Part shown: positions 8,182 through 18,022 of the stretch, one piece after another
Layout of the letters: each line of letters starts with the position of its first letter
Position numbering within the stretch: the first letter of the stretch is position 1
From: Stentor coeruleus
Lineage: Eukaryota; Ciliophora; Heterotrichea; Heterotrichida; Stentoridae
DNA: 58,241 nucleotides
Reading direction: 5' to 3'
Assembly: GCA_001970955.1 (NCBI GenBank)
Contig: MPUH01000392.1
Location: 1 to 58,241 of the forward strand
Program-made: the position numbers and the translations under genes
Notes under the pieces: generated by a model
What the model saw: only the letters and a program-made list of their open reading frames with translations
Database searches by the model: none
Told to the model about the DNA's origin: nothing

Positions 8182-10260
8182 TTATTTTTTATTAGGAGTT
8201 TTCCTAAATGGAGATGCAGATTTCAATGGTGTCCCAGAAGACCCAACTTCTACTACACCTTGAATAATCCTCACTGCCCTTTGTGGAGACATTCCTTTTT
8301 GTGGTGATTGAGAAAATCTAGCTTGAGATGTTCTAAATTGAGGATTTGTCTCTTCAATAACTTCTTCTTGTCTTTGTAACTCAATAGGTGTATAAACTTC
8401 TATAAAGTTTTGAATATTTGTAAACCCACCACCAATTCTTATAACAATATTCCCATTTTCTAATTTTAAAAATATCCTTTTGGTACCAAAAAGATAAATC
8501 CCTGATTCTTCTCTAGTAAATGGTATAGGAATTGGCTCTTCACAAGATTTTATAAACTCAAAAAGAGCAACATCTATTGGGTCATCAAGTTTTGGAATAA
8601 AAGGTGGATGGCGAAGTTTGATTTCTCCCATAACAGCTTTTATATGATCAACTTCTGAGTCTTTTTCAACAACATTGTTCATGATATCATTGATTTTGTT
8701 GCACTGGTCTTTGATATTAACAGTTTCTTTAAGGATTTGGTTACTTGTGCTGTCAAGATAGCCAAGAGCTGATTTGTTGGAAGAAGCATAGAATTTTAAG
8801 AATTTCGTTAAAGATTCAGTTAGATTTGAGATATCGCCTTGGATACAACATGATTGTTCTAAAAAAGTTAGTTCGTTTGTACTTAAATATTTTTCTAAAT
8901 GCTTAGATAAACATGATTGAGATTCGTTTTCTAATGTTTTATATAAGTTTATAAGAGTTTCATAACTAGTGTGCTTTTGATCTAATGCGGATTTGTATTT
9001 TAGTTTTGATTCTTGGTCATGTTCAAAAGCATCAGTTTGTAGGGTTTGAAGTTTTGATATGCATGAGTATCTATCATTTGAAGCTAAAGATACATCAGGA
9101 GAGTCTTCTAAACTTTTATCAGAAAGTTTGACTTTAAGTTCAGAAAGAGCATTTCTCAAGTTTTGGTTATGCTCAGCAAGTCCTTTTTCATTTCCAATAA
9201 TACTTTTAAGCTTACCATCATATTCACCAGCTTCATTACAAAGTTTTTCTATGAGTTTTTCATTTTTACCTCTAACAACATCTGCAGCAAGTTTCCCATC
9301 TTCAAATTTCTTAGCCAAAACACTTTTTGCTTTTTTGCTGCATTCCAAAAAGTTTTCTTCACTTGAATACAAGTTTTCTAAATCCTTGTATCTAACCCTT
9401 AAAGCTTTCATCATCAAAATATCCCTTTGAAGTCCTGCAAGTTGTCCATTAAGTGTATCGATTTCTATATGATTTTCTCTTATCCTATTTTCTTCATCCA
9501 TAATTTTCTGCATAACAGCAGTTCTCTGTTCTTCAAGTCCCCACATTTCACTAATAAGTTCAGTCACTTCTAAAACCGCATCCTCAGTAAACCTTTCAAA
9601 ATCCTGTTGTTGAGAAGTCCTTTCAGTTACTTGATTTCTCAATTCATCCCTATGTTCTTGAACAGTATTCAGTCCTATTTTTTTAACTTCTTCAGATAAG
9701 ATTTTTACTTGTTTTTTTATCTGATCACCTCCAATTCCTTCTAAACGTCCAGTATCAAGTTCTGTTAGATTTTCAGCTTCATATATCTTAACTTCTGTTC
9801 CTAGTCTTGGAGGCGCATCAGGTTCGAAATTGATTTTCATGATTTTTTTCTCACATTTCTGAAGACGTTCTTCAAGTCTTTTTGATATTAAGTCATCTGC
9901 TTTGCCTGATGATAAAAGAGTTAAGTAAGGACATTCATCGTTACGACTTTCACTAATGTTTTTTATGACGGTTATTTTTATTTTGATATCTCTTGAACTA
10001 GAGGAAGTATCTTTACAACGAAGCCAAAGAGTTTGTGATTTAGAATTAGATAAACTTTCTAAGGATAATGATCCTGTTGCTTGTAAATTGTTTTCACTGA
10101 TTATGTTGAAGATTATGAAAGATGGGGTTAGGTCAAAAGTTGAAGTGTATTCTTCGTTAAGCTTGAGGAGGGCTTTTTGGTTTGAGATTATTTGTTCTAC
10201 GTGGCTTGGGGAGGAGAGTCCGAGAACGTTTATGAGAGTGATGCTGAGAGAGTTCACCAT
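8182..10260 (-). CDS. C2-like / coiled-coil / GAR-like protein
   Basis: 692 residues in three parts. Residues 1-105 alternate hydrophobic strands in a pattern resembling a C2 fold (SLSITLINVLGL, then a strand pair, ending in a TLWLR strand). Residues about 125-560 are mostly coiled coil, with Cys-containing interruptions. Residues about 587-625 contain IYLFGTKRIFLKL followed by IVIRIGGGF, which resembles the core of the microtubule-binding GAS2-related (GAR) domain (a basic strand, then VRVGGGW). A basic tail with SP and TP sites follows. A microtubule- or cortex-linking role is inferred. The gene at 31496-32905 has the same three-part architecture. The promoter-side DNA is G-rich on the plus strand. 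Single exon, TAA stop. Confidence 0.8.
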   Translation of the reverse strand: MVNSLSITLINVLGLSSPSHVEQIISNQKALLKLNEEYTSTFDLTPSFIIFNIISENNLQATGSLSLESLSNSKSQTLWLRCKDTSSSSRDIKIKITVIKNISESRNDECPYLTLLSSGKADDLISKRLEERLQKCEKKIMKINFEPDAPPRLGTEVKIYEAENLTELDTGRLEGIGGDQIKKQVKILSEEVKKIGLNTVQEHRDELRNQVTERTSQQQDFERFTEDAVLEVTELISEMWGLEEQRTAVMQKIMDEENRIRENHIEIDTLNGQLAGLQRDILMMKALRVRYKDLENLYSSEENFLECSKKAKSVLAKKFEDGKLAADVVRGKNEKLIEKLCNEAGEYDGKLKSIIGNEKGLAEHNQNLRNALSELKVKLSDKSLEDSPDVSLASNDRYSCISKLQTLQTDAFEHDQESKLKYKSALDQKHTSYETLINLYKTLENESQSCLSKHLEKYLSTNELTFLEQSCCIQGDISNLTESLTKFLKFYASSNKSALGYLDSTSNQILKETVNIKDQCNKINDIMNNVVEKDSEVDHIKAVMGEIKLRHPPFIPKLDDPIDVALFEFIKSCEEPIPIPFTREESGIYLFGTKRIFLKLENGNIVIRIGGGFTNIQNFIEVYTPIELQRQEEVIEETNPQFRTSQARFSQSPQKGMSPQRAVRIIQGVVEVGSSGTPLKSASPFRKTPNKK

Positions 10261-11112
10261 TTAACAATTATGTTTTGAATAGTTAGAAGAATTTTATTTG
10301 AGATATGATAGTAAAAGAGGAAAATATGACTTGTTTGAGGGTTTGGAGAGTGGTTTTTTTTTTGAATTTTTTAGAGGGTTGCTTTTTGGAATGGGTTACT
10401 GTGGGAAATTTTATTATTATTATAGAAAGATAAGTGAATATATATTAGATAATAATTTTATAAATAAATCATTTATCTCAGATAGTTTAGAATGATTACC
10501 TTGCTTATTAGTATAATAATCATAAATGCTAAATTCCTTTTAACACCTAAATCTTATATATGAGCTTCAGGTTAAAAATTAAGATTTTTATTAACAATGG
10601 TAAAAGAAAAAGTTATATTTTTTATGTTGGAAAAAAATCATAGACTAATTCTATATGAAAAGTTTAGAAATTGGAGATCAGGGTTTTTAATAAAGATGGA
10701 GAAAAGATTTTATGCATAGAAAATGAAGTGATTTTAAATAGAGAAAAGGATTTCAAAATTTTGGAAAAATTTCTTAAAGCTGGATTATATGCGTCTATAC
10801 AAGTTATTGTGTTAAAATAGGAAGATGTAGTTAATTTTAATATAAAATTCTAAAGTGTATATAATTAATTTTGATAGATATGAAGTGAGAATGGTTTTAA
10901 AAATATAATGGATATAAACAATAATATATATTAAATTAAAATGTAGAAAAAAGTATTTGAAAAATGTAAAGGGACAATTACAATAATTAATTTGATATTT
11001 TATACGTTTTTTTTGTATTTTTAGCTAGTGCTTCTATGATGATAATTAATATTTGATGATAATGCCATTTCAAATTTTATAAATATTAATAAAATCAGGA
11101 TCCCCTTAATAA
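10261..11112. other. Divergent intergenic region with a coding-like remnant
   Basis: 852 bp between head-to-head genes. The left third is G-rich on the plus strand and contains a 65-codon frame dominated by Phe, Gly and Tyr that looks like composition rather than protein. The segment 10671-10820 reads like coding sequence and is listed separately. The right third is plain AT-rich DNA leading into the zinc-knuckle gene. Confidence 0.4.
10671..10820 (+). pseudogene. Possible gene remnant, 49 sense codons without start
   Basis: The frame opens two codons after a TAG and runs to the TAG at 10818. Its translation, beginning LEIRVFNKDGEKILCIENE, has the Lys/Glu/Ile/Leu mix of real coding DNA here and faintly recalls a doublecortin-type strand pattern. 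An ATG at 10655 lies one base out of frame with it, so a one-base shift would give it a start. It could be a decayed gene fragment or chance; the call is weak. Confidence 0.2.
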
Positions 11113-12390
11113 ATGTCGTTACCATCAAGTACTAAAATCCTTCCACAACCCAGTTTAATCTATATAGTTGAGTGCAGTAATGAAAAATATCTTATTGGAA
11201 CCATTGCAGAAAGTAAACAAGATTTAATTCTTGTATCTTGTATATCTTATGCACCACAATGGACTTCAGCTTATCCTCCTTTAAGAGTTCTCCGTACATT
11301 TCCTGTAACAAAAGATATAAACGAAGACAAATGCACAAAAATTTATATGAAAAGTTTCGGGATAAGTTGTGTTAGAGGTGGTAAATATAGAGAATTAGTT
11401 TTAAGTGATAAAGAATTTGAAAAGATACAAAGTGAAATTTCTGAATGTAATGATGATATTGAATCAACTTTAAGCTGTAGAAGTTCTCCTATAGAAAGCT
11501 TTGAATCTGGGACTAATGGAGTTTTAGTTGAAAGTGATAATGAAAAAAATAACAACTCTGCAAAAAACGATATTATTGAAGAACAAGAATCTGATGAAAC
11601 TTTTCGGATGACTAAATCAGTAAAGATAAAAGAACCAGTTAATAATGCACTCTGTCAAAGATGCTCAAGGACTGGACATAAAGCTGATGAATGTTTTGCT
11701 AAAACAAAACTAAATGGTATTAATATCTCACAACCAAAAGGTGAGCTTATAATGCAATGTGGAAGATGTTATCGATCTGGACATGCTGCAAAAGATTGCT
11801 TTGCGAAAACTAGAGCTGATGGAACTCCATTTACCGAAAAAGTTGAGGAAGTTCAAGTATCACAAACGAAATCTGCGAAGTGCACTCGTTGTGCAAGAAC
11901 AGGACATTCAGTAAAAGATTGTTTTGCCAAGCGAAAATTCGATGGTTCAGCCATTTTTGAAAAACAATCTATTCCACCAACAACTTGCTCAAAATGTAAT
12001 AAACCATGGCATACAGCTGAAGAATGTACTGCTAAGTTAAAAACTAATCAACCGTTTTCTGTAGGAGATTTTAATCAAGATACAATAATCTGCTCAAAAT
12101 GTTTGCGAATTGGGCATACTGCGATTAAGTGTTTTGCTAAAACTAAGGCTAATGGGAAAGCTATTAGTAAAGATGAAAAAAATGATGAACTTGGGGATAC
12201 AGCATTGTGTTTTAGATGCTTTAGACCAGGACATGAGACTAAGGATTGTATTAGTTCTGGTGAAGGATATTTTATGAGTTTTTTCGATTCTAATAATAGA
12301 AAGGGTAATTTTAAGAAGTACTATCAGAAAAAACCACAAGATGATGATGAGGAGCAAGGATCTAATCCATATAAGAAGTTTAAATTTTAA
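11113..12390 (+). CDS. Degenerate GIY-YIG domain fused to six CCHC zinc knuckles
   Basis: 425 residues. Residues about 14-93 follow the GIY-YIG nuclease plan: IYIVE for the GIY strand, KYLIGT for the YIG strand, then QWTSAYPP, then the helix EDKCTKIYMKSFGISCVRGGKY, which matches the distal part of a GIY-YIG variant found with zinc knuckles in protists and large DNA viruses. The helix that should carry the catalytic Arg reads AESKQDLILVSC, so the nuclease is probably inactive. An acidic linker follows. Then come six CX2CX4HX4C knuckles, starting near residues 181, 216, 257, 292, 327 and 366, most followed by FAKT plus a short Gly-containing loop. They should bind single-stranded nucleic acid. 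The tail is basic. Single exon. A role in RNA or DNA binding is inferred; the fold assignment rests on motif reading only. Confidence 0.82.
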   Translation: MSLPSSTKILPQPSLIYIVECSNEKYLIGTIAESKQDLILVSCISYAPQWTSAYPPLRVLRTFPVTKDINEDKCTKIYMKSFGISCVRGGKYRELVLSDKEFEKIQSEISECNDDIESTLSCRSSPIESFESGTNGVLVESDNEKNNNSAKNDIIEEQESDETFRMTKSVKIKEPVNNALCQRCSRTGHKADECFAKTKLNGINISQPKGELIMQCGRCYRSGHAAKDCFAKTRADGTPFTEKVEEVQVSQTKSAKCTRCARTGHSVKDCFAKRKFDGSAIFEKQSIPPTTCSKCNKPWHTAEECTAKLKTNQPFSVGDFNQDTIICSKCLRIGHTAIKCFAKTKANGKAISKDEKNDELGDTALCFRCFRPGHETKDCISSGEGYFMSFFDSNNRKGNFKKYYQKKPQDDDEEQGSNPYKKFKF

Positions 12391-12760
12391 GTTTTTTATA
12401 AGTTTAAAACTAGTATGACTTTATTAAAAACCATCATAAGATTTAGTTTGATAAAACAACTGTTAGTTTTTCTCTTTTATTTATTTTCTAATATTCTTTC
12501 GATTTTTTCTTATAAAGATTTAATATGTTTGCTCTTCGATTTGAATTTTCTTCCATCTCTGTATTTTGTTCAAATTTTACGTCTCTTTAAATTACCACAC
12601 AAAGCCACCCAAATTCTCAGNTTTCTTATAAAGATTTAATATGTTTGCTCTTCGATTTGAATTTTCTTCCATCTCTGTATTTTGTATCAATAAAAATTTT
12701 ACTTAAAATCCTCACCACATAAATTTCTCTGTAATTCATATCTTAATTAAATACTATCTA
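12391..12760. other. Convergent intergenic region with an assembly gap
   Basis: 370 bp between tail-to-tail genes. It holds one N at 12621 and a perfect 64-bp direct duplication (listed separately). The 74-codon frame across the N is an artefact of the duplicated, AT/T-rich sequence and is not annotated as a gene. Confidence 0.6.
12506..12685. repeat. 64-bp direct duplication around a single N
   Basis: Positions 12506-12569 and 12622-12685 are identical over 64 bp, starting TTTCTTATAAAG and ending GTATTTTGT. The second copy begins immediately after the N at 12621. The arrangement is what results when two overlapping contig ends are joined by a nominal gap instead of being merged. It is therefore more likely an assembly scar than a biological repeat. 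Confidence 0.75.
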
Positions 12761-14703
12761 TTATCTTTTCCCCATCAAATACGGAATACTATAAGCATCA
12801 AGTACATCCCATCTTTCATCCACATTATATTCTAAGCACCTCCTAATAAATTCTTTACACTCATTACTCACTGAAGGTTTAGGTGGAAAAGTAACTGAAG
12901 TAGCTTTAACAATAACTTGTTCTTTAAGCACTTTTTCTTGAGGCATATTATTCCCAAAAGGTTTAGCCCCATAAAGAAGTTCATAAAATATAACTCCAGC
13001 ACTCCAAACATCTACTTTACTATTAATCTTTGGTGGAGTTGATCCATTTTCAAAACATTCTGGTGCTTGATACCAATAAGTTCCAACACCTTGACTTGTA
13101 AGCTCAAGATTAGTTTTATTTGGATCCATGATTTTCGAAAGCCCAAAGTCGGTGATTTTAACTTCACCATTATTTAATAAGATGTTATGAGGTTTTAAAT
13201 CATAGTGGATAACTTTTTCTGGTTGCTCGTTTAGATATTTTAGACCTGCAAAAATTTGTTGCATTATGCTTTTAGCTTCACGTTCACTTATAAGTTTGTG
13301 CTTTTTCATGTACATGCTTAGATCTTCACCTGGACAGTATTCAAGTACTGTACAAAAACAATTGTTGTCAACTTCAAGGGTATCATAATGTTTTACTATA
13401 CGTGGATGGTTAAGCTCTCTATGAATTTTGTTTTCTCTTAATGCATGTTTGATATAGTTAGCTTTTATAACTTCAGCCCAATTCGGATTTAATTGATGGA
13501 ACTTTATAGCAAGGTCAATATGCTCAAACAAATCATAAGCTCTATAAACTTCACTATATCCTCCTTTACCTAGTAAACCTAATAATAAATATCTCCCATG
13601 CAATACAGGCCAAGCTTCATGATCAGAGGAAGATTTACTATACTTAGCCGAATCTTCCTCAGCTGTTCTTCTACAATCTTGTATATGCAAATTTTTTTCT
13701 ATTTCTAATTTATCAAGTTTCTCTTTAAGCTCAATTTCTTCACGAACAAGTAAAGCTAATCTTAAAGGTAAAGTCGATGTCAATTCTTCATCAGTTGATT
13801 TCTTAAGTTTTTTTTTCTGTTTTTCTAGCATTTCCTTTTGTTTTAAAACATTTTCTAATTGAGATTTTGTTTGTGTGATTTCTTGACCATCTTCCCAGTA
13901 TTCTTGAAACCTAGTTCCACTTCTTACCATAGTCACTCTGCCCAATCTAAAAGAGTCATTAAATAGTCTAGCTTTAAGTTCTTGTCTTTTTTTTTCTTCT
14001 AAAGCTCGCAATGTTTTTATTAAAGCCTTTTTACCTTTTTTGACTAGTTCGTGCAAACTCTCATTTTCAGCAGTCACAACTTGAAAAGCATCATTTTTCT
14101 TAGTGACTTCATCGCTTAATGCAGAAATTTTCGCTTCACAAGATGAAATTATTGAGTTTTTTTCTTGTAAAAGTGCTTCAAGTCTTGAAATTTCTACTTG
14201 CATAGCTAAGAATTTTTCTTTTTGATAGTTGTCGTTATAGTTTATATTTTCTAAAGGCATACTGATATCTGAAATCTTAGGAGTATTTAGTTCATCACCT
14301 TTTATCCAATTACCTGGAGTATCTTCTAGAATTTTTGGGGATATGTTTCTTGCTGTGATATTTGGGATAAATAAAGGACTACTTTCTTTACGTCTTTTTA
14401 AAGGTAGTGAATTTGAGTAATCATCAACTTGTAGACTATAAAGTTCTTCTGATTTATAAGTCTTCTTTTTCTCTGGTGTGCATGGTATTTTTTGAGCTTC
14501 TAATAGAGGAGAATCTTGAACCTAAATACATTAATGACTGTTCGAAGGCGCCATACAGGTTGTATATGCTTGTTTGAATCTGTTTGGATTTTCAACATAG
14601 GATTCAGAGGTCCTGTAAATCTAGCTTCCAGTTGAGAGATCTTCTGACTTATGTCGCTGAAAGATGAGCTAATTCCATCTTCTTTAACATCTTTAGCGTT
14701 CAT
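12761..14703 (-). CDS. Tousled-like protein kinase (TLK)
   Basis: A serine/threonine kinase with the TLK layout: N-terminal coiled coil, the TLK-typical segment RLGRVTMVRSGTRF...EYWEDGQE, then a C-terminal kinase domain. Counting from the Met at 14260, the kinase spans about 224-496, with GKGGYSEV (231-238), catalytic Lys253, HYDLKPHN (352-359; HYDLKP is the TLK form), DFG (371-373) and APE (399-401), all intact. TLKs phosphorylate the histone chaperone ASF1 in chromatin assembly. The frame is open 261 nt upstream of 14260 and carries a KRRKESSP nuclear-signal-like motif. A 55-codon exon with an ATG at 14703 precedes it, so I extend the gene to 14703 through a candidate intron at 14522-14538. 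The total is 641 residues; the minimal gene is 12761-14260. Confidence 0.85.
14522..14538 (-). other. Candidate 17-nt intron in the TLK gene
   Basis: On the minus strand it reads GTCATTAATGTATTTAG. Removing it joins the 55-codon 5' frame (14539-14703) to the long TLK frame in phase 0, whereas without removal the first frame ends at a TAG. The A six bases from the 3' end is kept, but the length (17 rather than 15) and the GTCA donor differ from the three clear introns. A small sequencing error here would explain the frame change equally well. Confidence 0.45.
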
Positions 14704-14765
14704 AATAATATTGCCATTAGACTACACTAATTTTATTATACTAAGTTCTGGATGAATAAAACATA
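14704..14765. promoter_or_regulatory. 62-bp divergent promoter region
   Basis: If TLK starts at 14703, only 62 bp separate its ATG from the ATG of the gene at 14766 on the other strand. Both 5' leaders and both core promoters must fit in this space or reach into coding DNA. No TATA-type or other element stands out from the AT-rich background. Confidence 0.4.
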
Positions 14766-17426
14766 ATGGAAGCAACTATTACTACAATCCAACAGATTAG
14801 TGAATCTCCTAACCAAAAACTAGCAAAAAGACGCGACACAGGTTTCCCACAGTTTGTCTCAAATCAAAACGAAAAATCGCAAAAACCGAATCTTTTCAGT
14901 TTGCTACCAGCATTACATGGAGGAATTCAAGGCCGTAAAAGTATTATAGGCAATAGAGATTTCACTAAATCCTATTTAAAAACAAAAAACAATATCTTCC
15001 CTGATCATGAAAGTGCTAGAATTATTTATATGACACCACAACCAAAAAATTATTTAACTAAAAGAAGTGTTAGTATTCAGACTCTTTTTGAGCAGATTTT
15101 TCAAGGTGAATTGGAAAATAAAAAAGAAAAATCGTTACTTTGTCAGAAAATCATATTTGAAAATGAAAGACAGAAAAATTTTGGCATGGATTTATTGACG
15201 AATGAGAAAATGATGGAGGATACTTTGAAATCAGTTCGTGATGGGACTATAAAGAAATATGAAGATTTTTTTTCATCTGTGATTAAACATAAACCGTTGT
15301 ATATAATTAAAGAAAAACCTAAAGAAGAAAATATTCTTGACAAGAATTTTAGGAATACTACAAATAGAGGTTATCAATCAGAATTTAATATAGATTCGAA
15401 TAATGAAATTATAAAAGAAAATCAGATTTCAGAAGATTCTCCTGAAAATATGATTAAAAATCCTAATTTGTATAATCAATCAGAAAAAACATCTAAAAAT
15501 AATCGCCCTAAAGCAATTAACCTAAAAAACCCTAGTAAAAAAGTCCCTTTAAGTTCAGGCTTAACTGAAGAAAACAAAGAATCAACTTCAGAAAATGTGC
15601 CAGAAGACGAAAAGATATATAAAAACTTACCTACAATCGAAAAACTACCAAAAGAAATTTCAATTGAAAGCAAAAATATTGAAAATGAGGAAGAAAAAAA
15701 TCCTCAAAATTGCTATAACGATATAGAAAGTCTTACTGAAATAGAAGAACTTCAAGAATCTGTTATAAATTCTCCAAACGGAAATGAGCTTATGGACAAT
15801 TTGATAGAAAAAAATATAAATGATGATGATTATTATGAAAATCATGAAGAAGATTTAGAATATTATGTATATGATAATTCAATAAAAACTAAAGAAAGTC
15901 CTCTAAAAATCCTAATGAACAAAGAAGTAGAAGAAATAGCAGAAATTTCTGAGGACCTTGAAGAAAATTCTGAATATATAAAATCATCAAATAAAAGCAA
16001 AAATTCTGATTCCAGTGTTTCAGACTCAATTTCTTTATACACCAAATCAAAAAATGATGAGAATTCCGAAAACTTGTATTCAGATAATCAAGAAAGTCCT
16101 AATAGTTCAAAAGCATCCCAAAAACATATTAAAAAATCTAACCCAGAAAACTCAGATAATGAACAAGAAACAAACAATATTCAACAAAGCATTAATGACC
16201 AAAACAAATTATCTTTAAACCAAACATCAGCCAATAAATCTGAATATAATGAGCCTAAAAACCCCCAAACAGAAAACTTCAACTCATTAAAAAATACATC
16301 ATCTATGCCACTTATCGCAAGGTCAAAAAGCAAATACCTCGATATTTTCAGCACAACAACTCAAGAACTCTTAGAAACAATCTTTAAAGAAAACACAAAA
16401 AAAAAGGGAAAAAAACTTGAACCAAGGAAATCACGTTCAGATAATATAGAAAATGTTCTTAAAACATCAGAATTTTCTAGACTTAGTAGTAGTAAAGAAA
16501 AATTTAGAAATGAACCAAGTAGTGCAAATATTGATAGTGAAAATTCTAAGACTTCGGATATTAGAAATCAAATAAATTATAAAGAATATAGAAAACAACA
16601 AACTGGATATGAAAATTTTAATAATGATTCTAGTCGTAGAGGTACTATTGGAAATTTAGAAAATGAAATAAAAAGTATGAGTAGTAGGAAAAGTGCTATA
16701 TTTCCAATATTAAATAAACCTAAAATCAAACGACAAAGTGTTATGAGAGTTTATAAAAGTAGGACAATTTCTTCTAAAGAATCAGAACAGGATTTAGATT
16801 CATATAAAGCTTCGATGTTTATTGAAAATACAAGCAAAATAGTCATTTTTCTTATAATTAAATTAAAAGAAAACTCGAAAAACAAGTTTACTAGAGGGAA
16901 TAATAGTCAAGAGATTGTGGTGAGTGAAAATTCTCTTAACCTTTGTGTGACTATAGCTCGATTTCTTACAGGAACATTAAAATTATTAAAGTTTACTAAT
17001 GAAGCAATAATAAAAGAGGAAAAAGATGATATAAAACAAATACTTAATGGGATATTTTTTAATAAAAAAGTTAAACCTGCCATTGTTGAAGTTAATTGGC
17101 CTGAGCGTCAATTAAAAGATACGGAGAAAATTACTGAAGAAAATTGGATTATCAAAGATGCGACTGATAAAGAAATGAAGGACAGGTTGAATCTGAAATT
17201 AAAGTTTTTACATGAAAGCAAGTCTGTTTGTACTTTGTATCGTACAGCGAAAATAAATGTAAAAGATTTGGATGATTCTTTTGATATACCAAAAAAACAA
17301 AAGCGTGACAAGAATTCTAATGCAGATTTTATAAGAGAAAGGATTAGAAAACTGTCGAAAGAAAGGTTAAAAAATCATTATTTGATAAAATCAAGTTCAA
17401 ATAATTATAGATATAAGCATATATAA
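14766..17426 (+). CDS. Large charged, disordered protein of unknown function
   Basis: 886 residues. I recognise no family. Residues about 1-200 are mixed and contain a possible short helix region (SIQTLFEQIFQGELENKKEK). Residues 200-640 are low-complexity, rich in Asn, Ser, Glu and Lys, with many SE/NS runs typical of intrinsically disordered ciliate proteins. Residues about 690-886 regain globular character: hydrophobic stretches (KIVIFLIIKLKE, NLCVTIARFLTGTLKLL) and a basic, helical C-terminus. No transmembrane segment is clear. The sequence is divergently paired with the TLK gene 62 bp away. A single ATG start, a long open frame and a structured C-terminus support a real protein. Confidence 0.75.
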   Translation: MEATITTIQQISESPNQKLAKRRDTGFPQFVSNQNEKSQKPNLFSLLPALHGGIQGRKSIIGNRDFTKSYLKTKNNIFPDHESARIIYMTPQPKNYLTKRSVSIQTLFEQIFQGELENKKEKSLLCQKIIFENERQKNFGMDLLTNEKMMEDTLKSVRDGTIKKYEDFFSSVIKHKPLYIIKEKPKEENILDKNFRNTTNRGYQSEFNIDSNNEIIKENQISEDSPENMIKNPNLYNQSEKTSKNNRPKAINLKNPSKKVPLSSGLTEENKESTSENVPEDEKIYKNLPTIEKLPKEISIESKNIENEEEKNPQNCYNDIESLTEIEELQESVINSPNGNELMDNLIEKNINDDDYYENHEEDLEYYVYDNSIKTKESPLKILMNKEVEEIAEISEDLEENSEYIKSSNKSKNSDSSVSDSISLYTKSKNDENSENLYSDNQESPNSSKASQKHIKKSNPENSDNEQETNNIQQSINDQNKLSLNQTSANKSEYNEPKNPQTENFNSLKNTSSMPLIARSKSKYLDIFSTTTQELLETIFKENTKKKGKKLEPRKSRSDNIENVLKTSEFSRLSSSKEKFRNEPSSANIDSENSKTSDIRNQINYKEYRKQQTGYENFNNDSSRRGTIGNLENEIKSMSSRKSAIFPILNKPKIKRQSVMRVYKSRTISSKESEQDLDSYKASMFIENTSKIVIFLIIKLKENSKNKFTRGNNSQEIVVSENSLNLCVTIARFLTGTLKLLKFTNEAIIKEEKDDIKQILNGIFFNKKVKPAIVEVNWPERQLKDTEKITEENWIIKDATDKEMKDRLNLKLKFLHESKSVCTLYRTAKINVKDLDDSFDIPKKQKRDKNSNADFIRERIRKLSKERLKNHYLIKSSSNNYRYKHI

Positions 17427-18022
17427 TATCATATTTTAAAATATTTTTTGTGGTATTTTATAATATATTAGCCTTTAGGAATTTAAAGATAGATTTATAA
17501 GTTTATTATTTTCAAAGCATAATTTTGATTATTAAAATTTAATGTATGAAGAACTAATTATTATATAAATCTAAAAACATTTTTTATTGTGAAGATTATG
17601 TCATTGTTTAGGTTGGATTTTATTGACGAATTTGTATTTTATGAATTATGGTTTATGGTTTACCTAGTTTATAATATATAAACAGCCACTTTATATTTGG
17701 TGGATAACCTTATAAATTCTTCTTTTACAAATTCATTTAGTATTTTAAAATTATTATAAAAGTCTAATATAGACTAAATGTAATTAAACTTACGTTGATG
17801 TTTTATAATTATATATTTATAGCAAATACTTGTAACAAAAATATTACATTATAATGAGAAAAAAAATTAGCTTTTGAAAATTATTGATGTTCTTTTTTAA
17901 AGAATAAAATAGTCTGAAAAGGGTTTTTTATATAACCCGCTTTCCATAGTAATCCTTCCCGAACCATCATATCTGCACTTTTATCCTATTACTTTGATAA
18001 AAATTAAATATATAATATACTG
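17427..18022. other. AT-rich intergenic region
   Basis: 596 bp between two plus-strand genes, with no open frame of interest. The sequence shifts from very AT-rich to a C-containing stretch (about 17935-17990) just before the Mei2-like start, in keeping with other 5' flanks. Nothing else is recognised. Confidence 0.4.

Noticed and set aside
10298..10495. 65-codon frame upstream of the C2/GAR-like gene
   Set aside because: Phe/Gly/Tyr-rich reading of a G- and T-rich promoter flank; not protein-like.
12415..12639. 74-codon frame across the N at 12621
   Set aside because: It crosses an assembly gap and a duplicated T-rich segment; its translation is low-complexity.
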